DNA of 64,000 nucleotides from assembly GCA_963827785.1 (NCBI GenBank), contig CAWHCT010000015.1, positions 62,001-126,000 on the forward strand, written 5' to 3'. Positions 36,655 to 46,519 of this stretch are shown here, in pieces; the stretch's first letter is position 1; each line of letters starts with the position of its first letter. The DNA comes from Site-B1 sp963827785 (GTDB lineage: Bacteria; Bacteroidota; Bacteroidia; Flavobacteriales; Flavobacteriaceae). The position numbers and the translations under genes were made by a program. The notes under the pieces were generated by a model. The model was not told where the DNA came from and searched no databases. It saw nothing but the letters and a program-made list of their open reading frames with translations.

Positions 36655-38418
36655 ATGTTCAGAAAGTCCATTTTCATATCCTTTTTAATTGCATTAGGAG
36701 CGGTATTATATTTCAATCCGAATTTTAAGACCATATCTGCAGGTGTCGCTATTTTGCTTTTCGGAATGATTCTTTTGGAAGAAGGATTTAGGGTATTTAC
36801 TAAGGGACCACTCCAAAATATTTTAAAAAAAGCAACCAATAAGCTTTATAAAAGCATCACGGCCGGAGCCTTGGTAACTGCTTTAATTCAATCAAGTTCT
36901 TTAGTATCTGTAATTACCATCTCATTTATTAGTGCGGGATTAATAAGTCTGTCAGGAGGAATAGGATTGATCTTTGGAGCTAATATTGGTACAACAGCAA
37001 CAGCCTGGTTAGTGGCAGGTTTTGGTTTAAAAATTAATATTTCAGCATTGGCAATGCCCATGCTGATATTTGGAATTGTATTTTCTTTCCAAAAGAGGAG
37101 TTCCCTTAAAGGATTGGGAAATGTTCTGGCAGGTCTGGGATTCTTTTTTCTTGGGATCCATTACATGAAAGAAGGGTTTGAAGTATTTAAACAATACATT
37201 GACCTTACTCAATATGCAGTTCCGGGTTTTAAGGGAATCGTTATATATACAATAATTGGTATATTCATTACTACAGTATTACAGTCCAGCAGTGCAACAC
37301 TTGCATTGATATTAACAGCATTATCTGCAGGACAAATTGAATATGAAAATGCACTGGCCTTAGCAATAGGGGCGAATGTAGGTACAACAATTACAGCAGT
37401 TTTGGGTTCTATCAGTTCAAATGCTGCTGGTAAAAGATTGGCAGGAGCACATTTTGTTTTTAATGTTGCTACAGGGATAGTAGCATTGGCTTTAATTTAT
37501 CCATTAGCTAAATTGGTAAATATCCTTGCCGAGTCATTAACAATTGCTGCTACTGATTTCACTCTAAAATTAGCACTATTTCACACTATTTTTAATATTC
37601 TAGGTGTTATAATTATGATACCATTTATTAAAAAGTTGGAACGCATTCTTGTTAAATTCATAAAAGTGAAGGAAGATAAGGAAATTGATGAGCCAAAATT
37701 CTTGAATGAAGCGGTTTTAAAATTTTCTGGATCGTTGATGTCATCATTAATTAATGAATCAAAATTCTTATACAAAAATGCAATCTTTGAAATTGTTGCA
37801 CATAGTTTGAATATTCATAGATCGGATATTATTTCTCAAGAGAAATTAAAAAAAATCATAAAAAGATCTAAAGAAGAAATGGATATAAATGTTGAAGAAC
37901 TTTATTATAAGAAAGTTAAGCATATTTACGGTGAAATAATCAGATATGCAACTACTGCTCAAAGCACTTTAAATTTGAATAAGAGGCAAAACGAAGTCAT
38001 TTCAGAAATTAAGATTGCCAATAGAAAGATGGTAGAGATAATAAAAGATGCCAAAGAATTAAATAAAAATGTAAACATTGCGCTAACTACTGATAATAAA
38101 TACTTACATAACGAATATGATGGATTTAGAAAGAAAGTAGCAAAAGTGCTACGAGTTATTTATCTGTTCAGAAAAAGTGAAGAGCAAAACAAATATGAAC
38201 AGATCTTATCCCAGCTAAAGCATGAAGCAATAGACAATATTAGGCAGAGCAATAAATCCATTGATAAATTGATACGAAAAAATTTAATAACCGCCGAAAT
38301 GGCTTCTTCATTGTTCAATGATCACACAAATGTAAATGACATGATAAAGAAATTGATTGAAGTGGCTGAATTATTATATAGCAGGAAAGATTCCTTATTG
38401 GACAGTAAAACTGATTAA
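36655..38418 (+). CDS. Na/Pi cotransporter family protein with PhoU-like C-terminus
   Basis: A 587-residue inner-membrane phosphate transporter of the NptA/PhoU-fusion type. Two inverted transporter repeats are visible through the QSSS motifs: LIQSSSLVSVITISF (near residue 82) and VLQSSSATLALILTAL (near residue 207), each followed by a glycine-rich GANIGTT/GANVGTT sequence. From about residue 345 the protein is a soluble helical PhoU-like domain that may sense or regulate phosphate flux. It sits convergent to the PiT/Pst locus, so two Na- or H-coupled phosphate routes and one ABC route lie together. Confidence 0.92.
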   Translation: MFRKSIFISFLIALGAVLYFNPNFKTISAGVAILLFGMILLEEGFRVFTKGPLQNILKKATNKLYKSITAGALVTALIQSSSLVSVITISFISAGLISLSGGIGLIFGANIGTTATAWLVAGFGLKINISALAMPMLIFGIVFSFQKRSSLKGLGNVLAGLGFFFLGIHYMKEGFEVFKQYIDLTQYAVPGFKGIVIYTIIGIFITTVLQSSSATLALILTALSAGQIEYENALALAIGANVGTTITAVLGSISSNAAGKRLAGAHFVFNVATGIVALALIYPLAKLVNILAESLTIAATDFTLKLALFHTIFNILGVIIMIPFIKKLERILVKFIKVKEDKEIDEPKFLNEAVLKFSGSLMSSLINESKFLYKNAIFEIVAHSLNIHRSDIISQEKLKKIIKRSKEEMDINVEELYYKKVKHIYGEIIRYATTAQSTLNLNKRQNEVISEIKIANRKMVEIIKDAKELNKNVNIALTTDNKYLHNEYDGFRKKVAKVLRVIYLFRKSEEQNKYEQILSQLKHEAIDNIRQSNKSIDKLIRKNLITAEMASSLFNDHTNVNDMIKKLIEVAELLYSRKDSLLDSKTD

Positions 38419-38438
38419 AAGTGAACACATAGTTCAAT

Positions 38439-38471
38439 AAAAAAGCACTTCAATTTAGAAGTGCTTTTTTA
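38439..38471. terminator. Bidirectional terminator between convergent phosphate transporter genes
   Basis: AAAAGCACTTC and GAAGTGCTTTT form an 11-bp stem over a 6-base loop, with A and T runs on both sides. Confidence 0.9.
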
Positions 38472-38489
38472 TTTACATCATGGAAATAA

Positions 38490-40794
38490 TTATTCGTCTA
38501 TTTCTTTTTCAATAGTAGCTGGCTTAACAGAGCTATCATGAGCGTTATAATATTCTTCTAAAAGACTCATTGTTGCCTTTAACAAATCTTTTGTTTCTAA
38601 AAGAATACTAAAATAAAGGGTTGTATTTTTCGGACTCGATTCTTCTGTGCGCGTGCGCTCTACCTGTTTTTGTATTTTATCTGATACAAAACCTAAAATT
38701 TCTTCTTTTCTACCTAAAATATCACCAATTTCTTTAAACGATCTCGAGTTGAAAGCATTTTGAGTATTATCTAAAGAAGGTTTCAAATCGCTCATCAACT
38801 TCTTTTAGTTCTTTTACCTGGCTAAATTTAAGTTTCTTGTGGTTGTTGTTCACATGCTTGTAACTCACTTTAGAAATGTATTCTAAAGACTGTGTCATAT
38901 CTTGTAAATAACCCAGAATATGTATATAAAAACTACTGGCTCCTATGCTTGATTCATCAAGGTTTTTAATAAAAAAGAAAATATTATCACGCAATTCATC
39001 TACTTCATCAGATAGTTTTGCAACCTGCTTCTCGTTTTTAGAGAGAAGACTTAAATCCTGCCGGGCAAGTCCATTAATCGAATTGCTATAAATTTTGTTT
39101 CCTCTTTTAGCAACCCTTGCAATATTACTTGCACTTTCGTGAATTACTCCTTGCACCGAACTGCTTTCAGCTTTGGTTAAGCTGTCTTCAGCCTTTGTGC
39201 CTTTTGACCTTTTTCTATGAGAAATATAATTCCTTCCTACTAGAACAATCACCAATAATAAAAGAACTGCCACCATGACAGGGAAGTTCAAATTCATTAA
39301 ATAAACTATTATTCCAGCTGCAACAAAGGCTATAAATGCAGTAAAGAACCAACCTCCAATTACGTTTAATACACCTGCAACTCTGTAAACAGCACTTTCT
39401 GCCCCCCAGGCTCTGTCAGCTAATGATGTACCCATGGCAACCATAAAGGTTACATAGGTAGTAGACAAGGGTAACTTCATGGATGTCGCAATAGAAATTA
39501 GAAAACTTGCAACCATTAAATTCACAGCTGCTCTAACCATATCAAATGCCGGCAATTCATATGACTTGTCTTTAGATAGTTTTATTACCGGTTTTTCAAA
39601 TTGCTTTTCTATTTTAGCTTTCCAGGAGTCTGGTAAAACATAATCCGACATTTGAGACATCAACATTGCAAACCTCACTAAACTTCTCGATAATCCGGTT
39701 GGATTAAACCTCTCCTTGGCTTCGCCTTCTCGTGATAAGTTAATTTCAGTTTGAGTAACGTATCTGGCTTTAGATGAGAACCATAATGTTAATACCATTA
39801 TGCCGCCTGCAATAAAAAGAAAAATTGTTGGAGTAGGTACTTTGGAAGCCAATACTTCCATACTAAACTCGGTTGCAGGAATTCCCGAAACAACCCAAGC
39901 TTCATAGGATTGATAAGCTGCTATTGGAACACCTATAAAATTCACTAGGTCATTTCCTGCAAAAGCCAAAGCCAAAGCAAAAGTGCCAGCAATGATAATT
40001 ATTTTATAAATATTAGTCTTGAAAAATAGAATAAATAGGTAGGAAATTAAAGACCATATTACAAAACTAACACCAACAATAGCCATAACCTTTTCTTCAA
40101 GGAATTCCTGTATTGTTAATCCTCCGGTTATCTCAAATGTTTCACTTGCATAAGGTGTTCCCTTAATACCTTTCATAAAGATAAAATAAGTTATAGCCGA
40201 AATAGCGAATCCGCCAAAAAGTGCGCCAACCCATTTAGCTTTTTTTTCAAAATGATAGGAAAGGAGTAATCTTGAAATCCATTGTACCGCAGCACCAATG
40301 GAAAATGCTATTACCACAGAGAGTAAAATTCCCACAATTATTTGCGTGGCCTTAGACGTATTAATATAGGTTACCACATCTCCAAAACTTCCTCCATCAT
40401 GTGCTATTTTAATTAATGCCATAGCAACTGAAGCACCTAATAGTTCAAATACAATCGATACTGTAGTAGAAGTAGGCATTCCAACTGTATTAAAAAAATC
40501 AAGTAAGAGAATGTCTGTAATCATGACTGCCATAAAAATGATCATGATCTCATTGAACATGAATTCTCCTGGATTGAAAATTCCTTTCCTGGCTACTTCC
40601 ATCAATCCGCTGGAAAAAATAGCGCCCACTAATACCCCAAGACTAGCTACAATAAGTATTGTCTTGATATTTATTGCTTTAGAACCTATTGCTGAGTTTA
40701 AGAAGTTTACAGCATCATTACTTACCCCAACCACCAAATCAGCTGCGGCTAATATTGCCAGGGCAATAATCATTAATAAATAAATATTTTCCAT
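38490..40794 (-). pseudogene. PiT-family inorganic phosphate transporter, frameshifted near its C-terminus
   Basis: An inner-membrane phosphate/cation symporter. The main ORF (38767-40794, 675 residues) has about 12 membrane segments and the two PiT signature regions, GVSNDAVNFLNSAIGS and AGNDLVNFIGVP. Its end (VDERFETFFR) runs into a stop, while the remaining 100 residues lie in the next frame (38490-38798, NTQNAFNSRSFKEIGDILG to the end). The two overlap by 32 bases. Together they give about 767 residues with a C-terminal PhoU-like helical domain, the usual size. Deleting one base around 38775-38795 restores the frame. Nearly all of the transporter survives in the first ORF, so a truncated but active protein is conceivable. 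Confidence 0.85.
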
Positions 40795-40907
40795 AAAAAA
40801 AATTGTTGAAAGTAACCTTACAAACCTACTTTAAAAATATAATTTTAATGTTATTAAAAGGTTATTATTTAAGAATTTATTGTTTTTGGATTAAACTAAA
40901 TTTCACC

Positions 40908-41571
40908 CTATTTTTTCTTTTGATGTTTTAATACTTCAGCATCGATATAAAAAATAATTTCTTCTGCAATATTTTTTATCAGGTCTCCAACACGTTCCAA
41001 TTTTTTAACTACCGAAAATAAAATAAATGCCTGATCAACAATGGAATCATCTTTTTTAATTTCATCACCTAATATAGAAAACGAATTTGAATTGATTTTA
41101 TCCAATATTTTATCTTTTTTAAATACTTTTCTAGCGCTCTTTACATCTTTATTTTCATATGCTTCTAATAATGTTATCCATCATAGATATAATTGTTTCA
41201 TACATCTTTTCAAATTGAATGGATGTAAGCAATTTGGATGGAATTTTATTATCAACATCAACAACATATTTGGAAATATTATAGGCATGATCTGCAATTC
41301 TTTCAAGTTCTCCATTTATTTTAAGAACAGCCATAATAAAACGAAGATCTGATGCTACTGGATTGTAAAGTGCCAAATAACGTTCACAATCTTTTTCAAT
41401 CTTAATGTCCAACGCATTAATTCTAGACTCCTTATGCATAACCTCTTCGGCTAAATCACTATCATGAGTTACAAAAGATTCTTTAGCCTTTTGTAATTGC
41501 GATTTGCACATGGATAACATTTCAGATCCAGCTTGATTTATATTGTCTCTATGGTAAGCTTCATTTTGCAT
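40908..41571 (-). pseudogene. phoU: Phosphate signalling protein PhoU, frameshifted
   Basis: PhoU links Pst transport activity to the phosphate two-component system. It is normally two repeated three-helix bundles of about 220 residues. Here the first half (41155-41571) ends DNIIRSI at a stop and the second half (40908-41105, TTG start) is one base out of frame. Removing one base near 41163 gives the expected continuous IIEAYENKDVKSARK, and total length becomes 220. Metal-binding signatures are visible in both halves (ELERIADHAYNISKY and KLERVGDLIKNIAEE). It follows pstB on the same strand, 12 bases away. Confidence 0.88.
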
Positions 41572-41583
41572 AATTAATAATTT

Positions 41584-42414
41584 TTATCCGAAACGACCTG
41601 TAATATAGTTTTCGGTTTGTTTTTTTTCTGGATTAGTAAAAATAGTCTTTGTTTTGTTAAACTCAATAAGCTCGCCTAAATAGAAAAAAGCAGTATAATC
41701 ACTAATTCTACTTGCTTGTTGCATATTATGAGTCACAATAACAATTGTATATTTTTCTTTTAAACTAAAAATTAAATCTTCAATTTTTGAGGTCGAAATT
41801 GGATCTAAAGCAGAAGTTGGCTCATCCATAAGTATTATTGATGGCTCTACTGCCAAGGTTCTGGCAATACATAATCGCTGTTGTTGTCCCCCGGATAATG
41901 TCAATGCCGATTTTTTCAAATTGTCCTTTACGTCGTCCCAAAGATCGGCTTGTTTTAATGCTTTTTCAACGCGCTCACTAATAAACTTTTTATCCTTAAT
42001 GCCTTGTATTTTCAATCCGTAAGCAACATTATCGAAAATAGATTTAGGAAACGGATTTGGTTTTTGGAACACCATTCCTATTTCTTTACGCAGCTCCTCA
42101 ACCTTGACTTTTTTCTTATAGATATTTTTACCGTTTACCCTAATTTCACCTTCCATTCTAAAACCATCAACGTAATCATTCATTCTATTAAATAACCGTA
42201 GAAAAGTTGATTTTCCACAACCGGAAGGGCCAATTAAGGAAGTTACAGTATTGGGCTTAATAATCATATCAATTCCCTTGATAGCCATAAAATCATCGTA
42301 CCAGACTTTTGCATCATTCACCTCTATTGTATGGGTTTTCTTAAGAGATTTATCTATTATTTTATCCATTAGTAATGTTTGTTCTGAAGTTGTTGTTCCC
42401 ATCATTATTTCCAT
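41584..42414 (-). CDS. pstB: Phosphate ABC transporter ATP-binding protein
   Basis: The ATPase of the PstSCAB importer, 276 residues, cytoplasmic face. Walker A is GPSGCGKST, the signature is LSGGQQQRLCIARTLA and Walker B is SIILMDEPTSALDP, with the H-loop His in VIVTHNMQQA. A 30-residue N-terminal extension before the family start (KTHTIEVNDAKVWY) is likely unstructured. The gene overlaps the end of pstA by 10 bases, consistent with coupled translation. Confidence 0.96.
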   Translation of the reverse strand: MEIMMGTTTSEQTLLMDKIIDKSLKKTHTIEVNDAKVWYDDFMAIKGIDMIIKPNTVTSLIGPSGCGKSTFLRLFNRMNDYVDGFRMEGEIRVNGKNIYKKKVKVEELRKEIGMVFQKPNPFPKSIFDNVAYGLKIQGIKDKKFISERVEKALKQADLWDDVKDNLKKSALTLSGGQQQRLCIARTLAVEPSIILMDEPTSALDPISTSKIEDLIFSLKEKYTIVIVTHNMQQASRISDYTAFFYLGELIEFNKTKTIFTNPEKKQTENYITGRFG

Positions 42415-43259
42415 TTATTTTGCCACCTATTCCTAAAATAAACAGCGATTCCATTCATTATAAAAGTGATGAGCAGTAATATAATAATTGCCGCCGCTGC
42501 ATTTTCGATAAATCCTTGTTGAGGTCTCGAAATCCAATTAAATATTTGAATTGGTAATACTGAAAATTCATCCATAGGAGTTGACGGAGCAAATGGCACA
42601 TAGGCTAAAGCACCTACAACTATTAATGGCGCTGTTTCTCCAACAGCTCTCGAAAGTGCTAAAATAACACCTGTTAAAATACCTCCTGAGGATGCAGGCA
42701 ATATCTGGTTCCATATAGTTTGCCATTTTGAAGCCCCTAATGCATAGGATGCATCACTTATGGATTTTGGGACTGCTTTGATGGCCTCACGAGTAGCTAC
42801 AATAATGATTGGAAGTATCAACAATGATAAAGTTAAACTTCCCGCAAGTACACTTGCACCTAGATTCATTATTCGAACAAAAACCTCCAATCCTAAAAGC
42901 CCGTATATAATTGATGGCACACCAGCAAGGTTAGAAATATTAATTTCCAATAATCCTGATAGTTTATTCTTTTTACTATATTCTTCTAAATATATTCCAG
43001 CTGCAACACCAATAGGAATTGCAATAAATGAGGTTAATAGCAATATCCAGATACTCCCCATCAAGGCTGTATAAATTCCTGATTTTTCAGGTTTTCTGGA
43101 TGGTAAGTCCGTGATAAAACCCCAGTCAATACGACCTAAACCGTCAATTAATATATCACCAATGAATACAACAAGTAATACTAATCCAATTATAGTGCAG
43201 AATATTCCCCAATATTTAAAGGCGTTATCTAAAAGTCTGTTTTTTTGAATACTATTCAT
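42405..43259 (-). CDS. pstA: Phosphate ABC transporter permease PstA
   Basis: One of two membrane subunits of the Pst importer, 284 residues with six helices. The ABC permease EAA-type loop is visible as EAIKAVPKSISDASYALGASKWQTI. The N-terminal part shows GIYTALMGSIWILLLT and AGIYLEEYSKKNKLS, typical of PstA. It overlaps pstC by 8 bases and pstB by 10 bases. Confidence 0.95.
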   Translation of the reverse strand: MNSIQKNRLLDNAFKYWGIFCTIIGLVLLVVFIGDILIDGLGRIDWGFITDLPSRKPEKSGIYTALMGSIWILLLTSFIAIPIGVAAGIYLEEYSKKNKLSGLLEINISNLAGVPSIIYGLLGLEVFVRIMNLGASVLAGSLTLSLLILPIIIVATREAIKAVPKSISDASYALGASKWQTIWNQILPASSGGILTGVILALSRAVGETAPLIVVGALAYVPFAPSTPMDEFSVLPIQIFNWISRPQQGFIENAAAAIIILLLITFIMNGIAVYFRNRWQNKWK

Positions 43260-44130
43260 AACGTGCCTGATATTTTTTTCTAATTCGGTAACTAATAGTA
43301 TTTAATAAAAAGGTAAATGCAAATAAGGTTATACCTGCGGCAAAAATGGTTCTGTATTCTATGGAGCCATGTTGTACATCACCTAAACTTACTTGTACTA
43401 TATATGCTGTAATGGTTTCTACAGGCACTGTTGGATCTAATGTTAATCGAGGTTGTTGTCCTGCTGCAATGGCTACAATCATTGTTTCGCCAATTGCTCT
43501 TGAAATGGCTAAAATAACTGACACAATAATACCAGAAGAAGCTGCAGGAACAACTACATTAAATGCTGTTTGTAATCTTGTTGAACCCATTCCAAAAGAG
43601 GCTTCTCTTAACGAATTAGGAACTGCGTGTAATGCGTCTTCACTAATGGACGAGACAAAAGGAATGATCATGATTCCCATAACTATTCCGGCAGATAGCG
43701 AGTTAAACCCTGATAAATTTGGGTAAATACTTTGTAAAAATGGAGTTACCACGATTAATGCGAAAAAACCATATACTACAGTCGGTACTGCAGCTAATAG
43801 TTCTAATAGTGGCTTAATTGTTTTTCTGAAACTTGTAGGTGCATATTCACTTAAATAAATACTAATAGATAGTCCTATAGGAAGTGCAACAGCAATTGCA
43901 ATAAATGAAGTTAAAAGTGTTCCAGATAATAAAGGTAGAATGCCATAATGTTTATCAGTGAATAATGGTGTCCATTGAGTATCTGTAAAGAATTCAACTA
44001 TGGATACTTCGCTAAAAAAAATAACAGCTTCATAGCCCAAAACAGCAACAATTCCAAATGTAACTGCGATAGTAATTAATGCACTTGTTAAAAGTGATTG
44101 TTCAATTACAAATTCTTTTATTTTACGCAT
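43252..44130 (-). CDS. pstC: Phosphate ABC transporter permease PstC
   Basis: The second membrane subunit of the Pst importer, 292 residues with six helices. The cytoplasmic coupling loop is DALHAVPNSLREASFGMGSTRLQ, and the family segment SIYLSEYAPTSFRK precedes it. It is separated from pstS by 69 bases containing a hairpin. It overlaps pstA by 8 bases. Confidence 0.95.
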   Translation of the reverse strand: MRKIKEFVIEQSLLTSALITIAVTFGIVAVLGYEAVIFFSEVSIVEFFTDTQWTPLFTDKHYGILPLLSGTLLTSFIAIAVALPIGLSISIYLSEYAPTSFRKTIKPLLELLAAVPTVVYGFFALIVVTPFLQSIYPNLSGFNSLSAGIVMGIMIIPFVSSISEDALHAVPNSLREASFGMGSTRLQTAFNVVVPAASSGIIVSVILAISRAIGETMIVAIAAGQQPRLTLDPTVPVETITAYIVQVSLGDVQHGSIEYRTIFAAGITLFAFTFLLNTISYRIRKKYQARYE

Positions 44131-44153
44131 TAAAAGTATGTTTAAAAAAGGGA

Positions 44154-44177
44154 ATCAGGTACCGATAGATACCTGAT
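44154..44177 (-). promoter_or_regulatory. Hairpin between pstS and pstC
   Basis: ATCAGGTA (44154-44161) and TACCTGAT (44170-44177) form a perfect 8-bp stem over an 8-base loop, with no T run after it on the minus strand. It probably protects the pstS message or attenuates read-through, so that the binding protein is made in excess over the permease. Confidence 0.6.
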
Positions 44178-44199
44178 TTGCCCATAATCAAACTTCTGT

Positions 44200-45148
44200 T
44201 TACTTGTTACTTTCAACAAAAGTTTTGAAATTCTCTATTTGCTTTGTATAATTTTCTGTTGGCAGAGGAATGTATCCTACATCTTCAGCCAATTCACCTG
44301 CATTCTCTAAATAGAAGTTTACAAACTCAACTACTTCTGGAGATTTTACGGATGTACTGTTTACATAGATAAATAATGGTCTTGATAATGGACTGTAAGT
44401 TCCATTACTTACAGTTTCTAATGTAGGTTTTACAACTTCTTCACCGTTATTTACTCCAATAAGAGTTAGTTTATCCTTGTTTTCAGCATAATATGCCAAT
44501 CCGAAGAAACCTAAAGAATATTTATCACCGGCGATACCTTGTACTAATACATGGTCATCTTCACTTGCCGTAAAGTCACCTCTGCTTGACCCACTTTTAC
44601 CAACTACTGCTTCAGTAAAATAATCATAAGTTCCAGATGCAACTCCAGGGCCGAATAAGTGAATTTCTTCATTCGGCCATTCCGGACGAATTTGATTCCA
44701 TTTCATTATTTTCCCTTGTGCCGCTGGCTCCCAGATTTTCTTTAATTCTTCAACAGTAAAATTATCTACCCAATCGTTTGCAGGATTTACTAAAACTGCT
44801 AATCCATCATAAGCAACTTCAAGTTCTAAATAGGTAATGTTGTTTTCTGCACATGCAGCTTTTTCTTTATCCTTAATTGGTCGAGATGCATTAGAAAGAT
44901 TCGTTTCTCCTCTTGAGAATTTTTTGAAATCCACCTCCAGTTCCAGACACACCAATTGTAACTTTTACTTTAGGTTGCACTGCTCTAAATTCTTCAGCTA
45001 CTGCTTCGGTTACTGGAAACACTGTACTTGAACCATCTACTTTAATTGTTCCAGATAATTCAGTTGAATTTTCTGTTTTGGTTTCTTTTTCCTTTTTACA
45101 AGCTCCAAATACAAGAGCTAAGGATACTAAGATTATTAATTTTTTCAT
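44200..45148 (-). pseudogene. pstS: Phosphate-binding lipoprotein PstS, frameshifted
   Basis: The periplasmic phosphate receptor of the Pst system. The first ORF (44891-45148) has a lipoprotein signal (VFGACKK, Cys17) and the phosphate-site start DGSSTVFPVTEAVAEEF, then VSGTGGGF. The second ORF (44200-44955) carries SRGETNLSNASRPIKDKE and FGPGVASGTYDYF. They overlap by 65 bases, one base out of phase. One A fewer in the A6 run after GGATTTC (near 44921) restores FQKFSRGETNLS and a 315-residue protein of normal length. The gene leads the pst operon on the minus strand, 32 bases after the porin gene. Confidence 0.9.
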
Positions 45149-45180
45149 TTGATTTTTAATATTGTTTTATTTTTGTTTTT

Positions 45181-46379
45181 TTAAAAATGAATATCAAATT
45201 GTAATCTGTACATCCAGCTATCATTACTGTTTTCTACTTGTAAAAGACTAATATCTGATTGAACTTTTAATTTGTGTCCAACAATATATCTGGATACACC
45301 AAAAGTATATTGATTTTCTGCATCTCTTCCGGTAATAGTTTTGTCTAATTCAATATTCGTATATCGTCCTGAAACTTCCCAGTTAGTATGTAAATAAGTA
45401 ACCAGTTTGAAGGTTTAGACCCTTTTCCAACTTGTACTTCGTCTCCGAGTTAAGTCTCCTATCAGAATTTTTAGCAAAAGGCATCATCAGCATCTCTATC
45501 TGCATATTCAGCCATTAAGGAAAATCCTTTATACTTAAACATAGCATCTACAAATAGCGTAGTTAATATTTGTTTCGTAAATATCCAATCATCGTTTGCC
45601 ATATAAGAACCTTGGTTACTTCTGTTTTTTACCGCATTATTGTTCTGATCATAAGTAACAGCAAGCATTAATTTTGGTTTTTCTTCACGCTTCAAATCAC
45701 TGCCTGAATAATCACCATTACTTATAAATTCACCTAATGGAAGGAACTCCAAGCGTCCTGTGTATTGGTGTCCACCTAAATTTCCGGAGGTTATATTTCT
45801 TCCCTCACCTTGAGAAACAGATAGTATTTCCCTCATAACAAACGTATCAGATAAGTTTGATTTGTGACGCAGTTGTATACCCATGTCGCGGTCAATATTA
45901 AATCGACTGTTTAAAAGTGAACGATCCACTTGTTGGAGATTTCCTGAAGAGATTACACGCTCTATGTTGCCCGGTAGTTTTGTTTGCCCAAACCAAAATT
46001 CGAAGCCCGGAGCGAAATTATACTTGATAACAGCATCTAAAATATATCTAGGAGCATCACTTGTAAATTCTGAAGCACCAGAAATATCACGATTAGATAA
46101 ACCCAATTCTAGCTTATATTCTAGTTTTGGTGAAAAAGCATAACCATCAAATTTTAAGCGAGCACGTCTTACTAAAAAGTTAGACTCAGCACTTTCACCT
46201 TCTTCAAAATTAGCAATGGCCAAAAATTGCATTCGTGTAGCGACCTTCATTGTCCATGTGCTGTCTTGTCCAACCAAATTGAAAAGACCTTTTCCAAATT
46301 TTGGTGCATTTGTTTCTTGAGCCACTGCACAAAATGAAATAGTCATTAGTAAGGCCGTAAGAGATAATTTTAAATTCAT
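45181..46379 (-). pseudogene. OprP/OprO-family phosphate-type porin, multiply frameshifted
   Basis: An outer-membrane beta-barrel upstream of pstS, of the polyphosphate/phosphate-selective porin family. The start is Met at 46379 (MNLKLSLTALL, signal peptide ending CAVAQ). The ORF reads normally to ADRDADDAFC at about 45471, where it stops. The remaining barrel is recoverable in other frames: LEKGLNLQTGYLF, then NWEVSGRYTNIELDKT through to a terminal barrel strand MYRLQFDIHF ending at 45181. At least three, probably four, one-base changes lie in about 120 bases (45360-45480). The C-terminal Phe is intact, so this looks recent or artefactual rather than ancient decay. Confidence 0.8.
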
Positions 46380-46519
46380 TTTTATATTTTTTGGTTTATG
46401 ATGCTGCAAATAACTACAAATCATGTTAACTAAATGTTTCCTAATGATTATTATAAAGTCAAATAACCAGGGTTAATTATTATTGAAAATAAGTATCTTG
46501 CTTAACTTAAAAATTTACA

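Noticed and set aside
38770..38800. Programmed +1 frameshift in the PiT gene
   Set aside because: The sequence before the TAA (TTT AGA) is not a recognised +1 site such as that of prfB, and the same kind of one-base change occurs in many unrelated genes here.
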